DNA of 64,000 nucleotides from Crossaster papposus (taxonomy: Eukaryota > Echinodermata > Asteroidea > Velatida > Solasteridae): contig JBAIAA010000438.1 of NCBI GenBank assembly GCA_037893245.1, positions 1 to 64,000 of the forward strand, in the 5' to 3' direction. A program made the position numbers and the translations under genes. How positions within the stretch are numbered: position 1 is the first letter of the stretch; each line of letters opens with the position of its first letter. The notes below the pieces were generated by a model. It worked only from the letters and a program-made list of their open reading frames with translations. It had not been told where the DNA came from and ran no database searches. This document shows, in pieces, positions 62,731 through 64,000 of the stretch.

Positions 62731-64000
62731 ATGTAAGGGAAGAAGTGTGCTAAGAAATATGTAAAGGGAAAGAAGTGTGCCTAAGAAATATGTAAAGGGA
62801 AAGAAGTGTGCATAAGAAATATGTAAAGGGAAAGAAGTGTGCATAAGAAATATGTAAAGGGAAAGAAGTGTGCATAAGAAATATGTAAAGGGAAAGAAGT
62901 GTGCATAAGAAATATGTAAAGGGAAAGAAGTGTGCATAAGAAATATGTAAAGGGAAAGAAGTGTGCATAAGAAATATGTAAAGGGGAAGAAGTGTGCATA
63001 AGAAATATGTAAAGGGAAAGAAGTGTGCATAAGAAATATGTAAAGGGAAAGAAGTGTGCATAAGAATTATGTAAAGGGAAAGAAGTGTGCATAAGAAATA
63101 TGTAAAGGGAAAGAAGTGTGCATAAGAAATATGTAAAGGGAAAGAAGTGTGCATAAGAAATATGTAAAGGGAAAGAAGTGTGCATAAGAAATATGTAAAG
63201 GGAAAGAAGTGTGCATAAGAAATATGTAAAGGGAAAGAAGTGTGCATAAGAAATATGTAAAGGGAAAGAAGTGTGCATAAGAAATATGTAAAGGGAAAGA
63301 AGTGTGCATAAGAAATATGTAAAGGGAAAGAAGTGTGCATAAGAAATATGTAAAGGGAAAGAAGTGTGCATAAGAAATATGTAAAGGGAAAGAAGTGTGC
63401 ATAAGAAATATGTAAAGGGAAAGAAGTGTGCATAAGAAATAAACACATGATGTGGGAACAAGCCCTCGAGTTAAATATGTAAAGGTAAAGAAGTGTGCAT
63501 AAGAAATATGTAAAGGGAAAGAAGTGTGCATAAGAAATATGTAAAGGGAAAGAAGTGTGCATAAGAAATATGTAAAGGGAAAGAAGTGTGCATAAGAAAT
63601 ATGTAAAGGGAAAGAAGTGTGCATAAGAAATATGTAAAGGGAAAGAAGTGTGCATAAGAAATATGTAAAGGGAAAGAAGTGTGCATAAGAAATATGTAAA
63701 GGGAAAGAAGTGTGCATAAGAAATATGTAAAGGGAAAGAAGTGTGCATAAGAAATATGTAAAGGGAAAGAAGTGTGCATAAGAAATATGTAAAGGGAAAG
63801 AAGTGTGCATAAGAAATATGTAAAGGGAAAGAAGTGTGCATAAGAAATATGTAAAGGGAAAGAAGTGTGCATAAGAAATATGTAAAGGGAAAGAAGTGTG
63901 CATAAGAAATATGTAAAGGGAAAGAAGTGTGCATAAGAAATATGTAAAGGGAAAGAAGTGTGCATAAGAAATATGTAAAGGGAAAGAAGTGTGCATAAGA
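62731..64000. repeat. Right flank, ordinary A array
   Basis: Starts with an indel-scarred junction (ATGTAAGGGAAGAAGTG and GTGCTAAG at about 62731-62755). Then come A monomers with normal single-base variation: GCCTAAG near 62781, AAAGGGGAAG near 62985 and AAGAATTATG near 63067, one X at 63439-63474, and AAAGGTAAAG near 63486. The array continues past the window end. No gene is present. Confidence 0.92.
63439..63474 (+). repeat. Last X block of the window
   Basis: Intact X of the TGGGAAC subtype with XhoI site, like those in the first 18 kb and unlike most X blocks at 20-46 kb. Confidence 0.95.

Larger units (their letters stand above)
1..64000. repeat. Satellite DNA array, 31-bp monomer with 36-bp and 30-bp modules
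   Basis: Every part of the window is made of one 31-bp monomer (A), a 36-bp block (X) placed between some monomers, and a 30-bp monomer variant (B). All copies point the same way; no inverted copy was seen. The array runs off both ends, so its true size is unknown. No stretch above a few tens of bases fails to match A, B or X, so there is no gene-bearing sequence. Arrays of short tandem units with higher-order structure are typical of eukaryotic heterochromatin; centromeric, pericentromeric or subtelomeric location is inferred, not shown. I do not recognise the family. Confidence 0.98.

Noticed and set aside
1..64000. Telomeric repeat array
   Set aside because: The monomer holds no known telomere motif such as TTAGGG or TTTAGGG tandem copies, and the array has internal higher-order duplications and X blocks not expected of telomerase products. 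A subtelomeric location remains possible.

Overview
The whole 64 kb window is one satellite DNA array. I find no unique sequence, no believable protein gene, no RNA gene and no mobile element. The basic unit is a 31-bp monomer (call it A), repeated head to tail in one orientation about 1,900 times (estimated by arithmetic). It is AT-rich (10 of 31 bases are G/C) and very purine-rich on the + strand (24 of 31 bases, only one C). Two other modules are woven in: a 36-bp block (X), inserted always at the same phase of the 31-mer and usually carrying an XhoI site CTCGAG (about 190 copies by hand count), and a 30-bp A variant (B).

A multi-tens-of-kb satellite with nested higher-order structure points to a eukaryotic genome, probably a centromeric, pericentromeric or subtelomeric heterochromatin block in a long-read assembly. 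I do not recognise the repeat family and cannot name the species or clade.

Layout. 1-18.5 kb: mostly A with 43 X blocks in clusters, including a dispersed duplication (about 5.0-6.2 kb copied at 7.4-8.6 kb, shift 2,427) and a clean tandem duplication (unit 2,546 bp, about 11.3-16.4 kb). 18.5-45.9 kb: X-rich zone with CpG-bearing X subtypes, a 961/1,150-bp higher-order repeat (HOR) in four clusters, and larger duplications (shifts 4,769, 5,919, 4,729, 3,223, 5,028 and 1,979 bp). 45.93-62.73 kb: an almost perfectly uniform 31-bp array, broken only by a few indel-scarred patches that look like damaged X blocks; this is probably an unreliable consensus rather than true sequence. 62.73-64 kb: ordinary array again, with one X.

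Long stop-free frames exist on the minus strand (up to 5,612 codons). They follow from the repeat itself: the reverse complement of the 31-mer has no stop in any frame, and 31 is not a multiple of 3, so all three frames give the same 31-residue cycle. They should not be annotated as proteins. The interest of the window lies in its layered duplication history and in the suspect uniform block.
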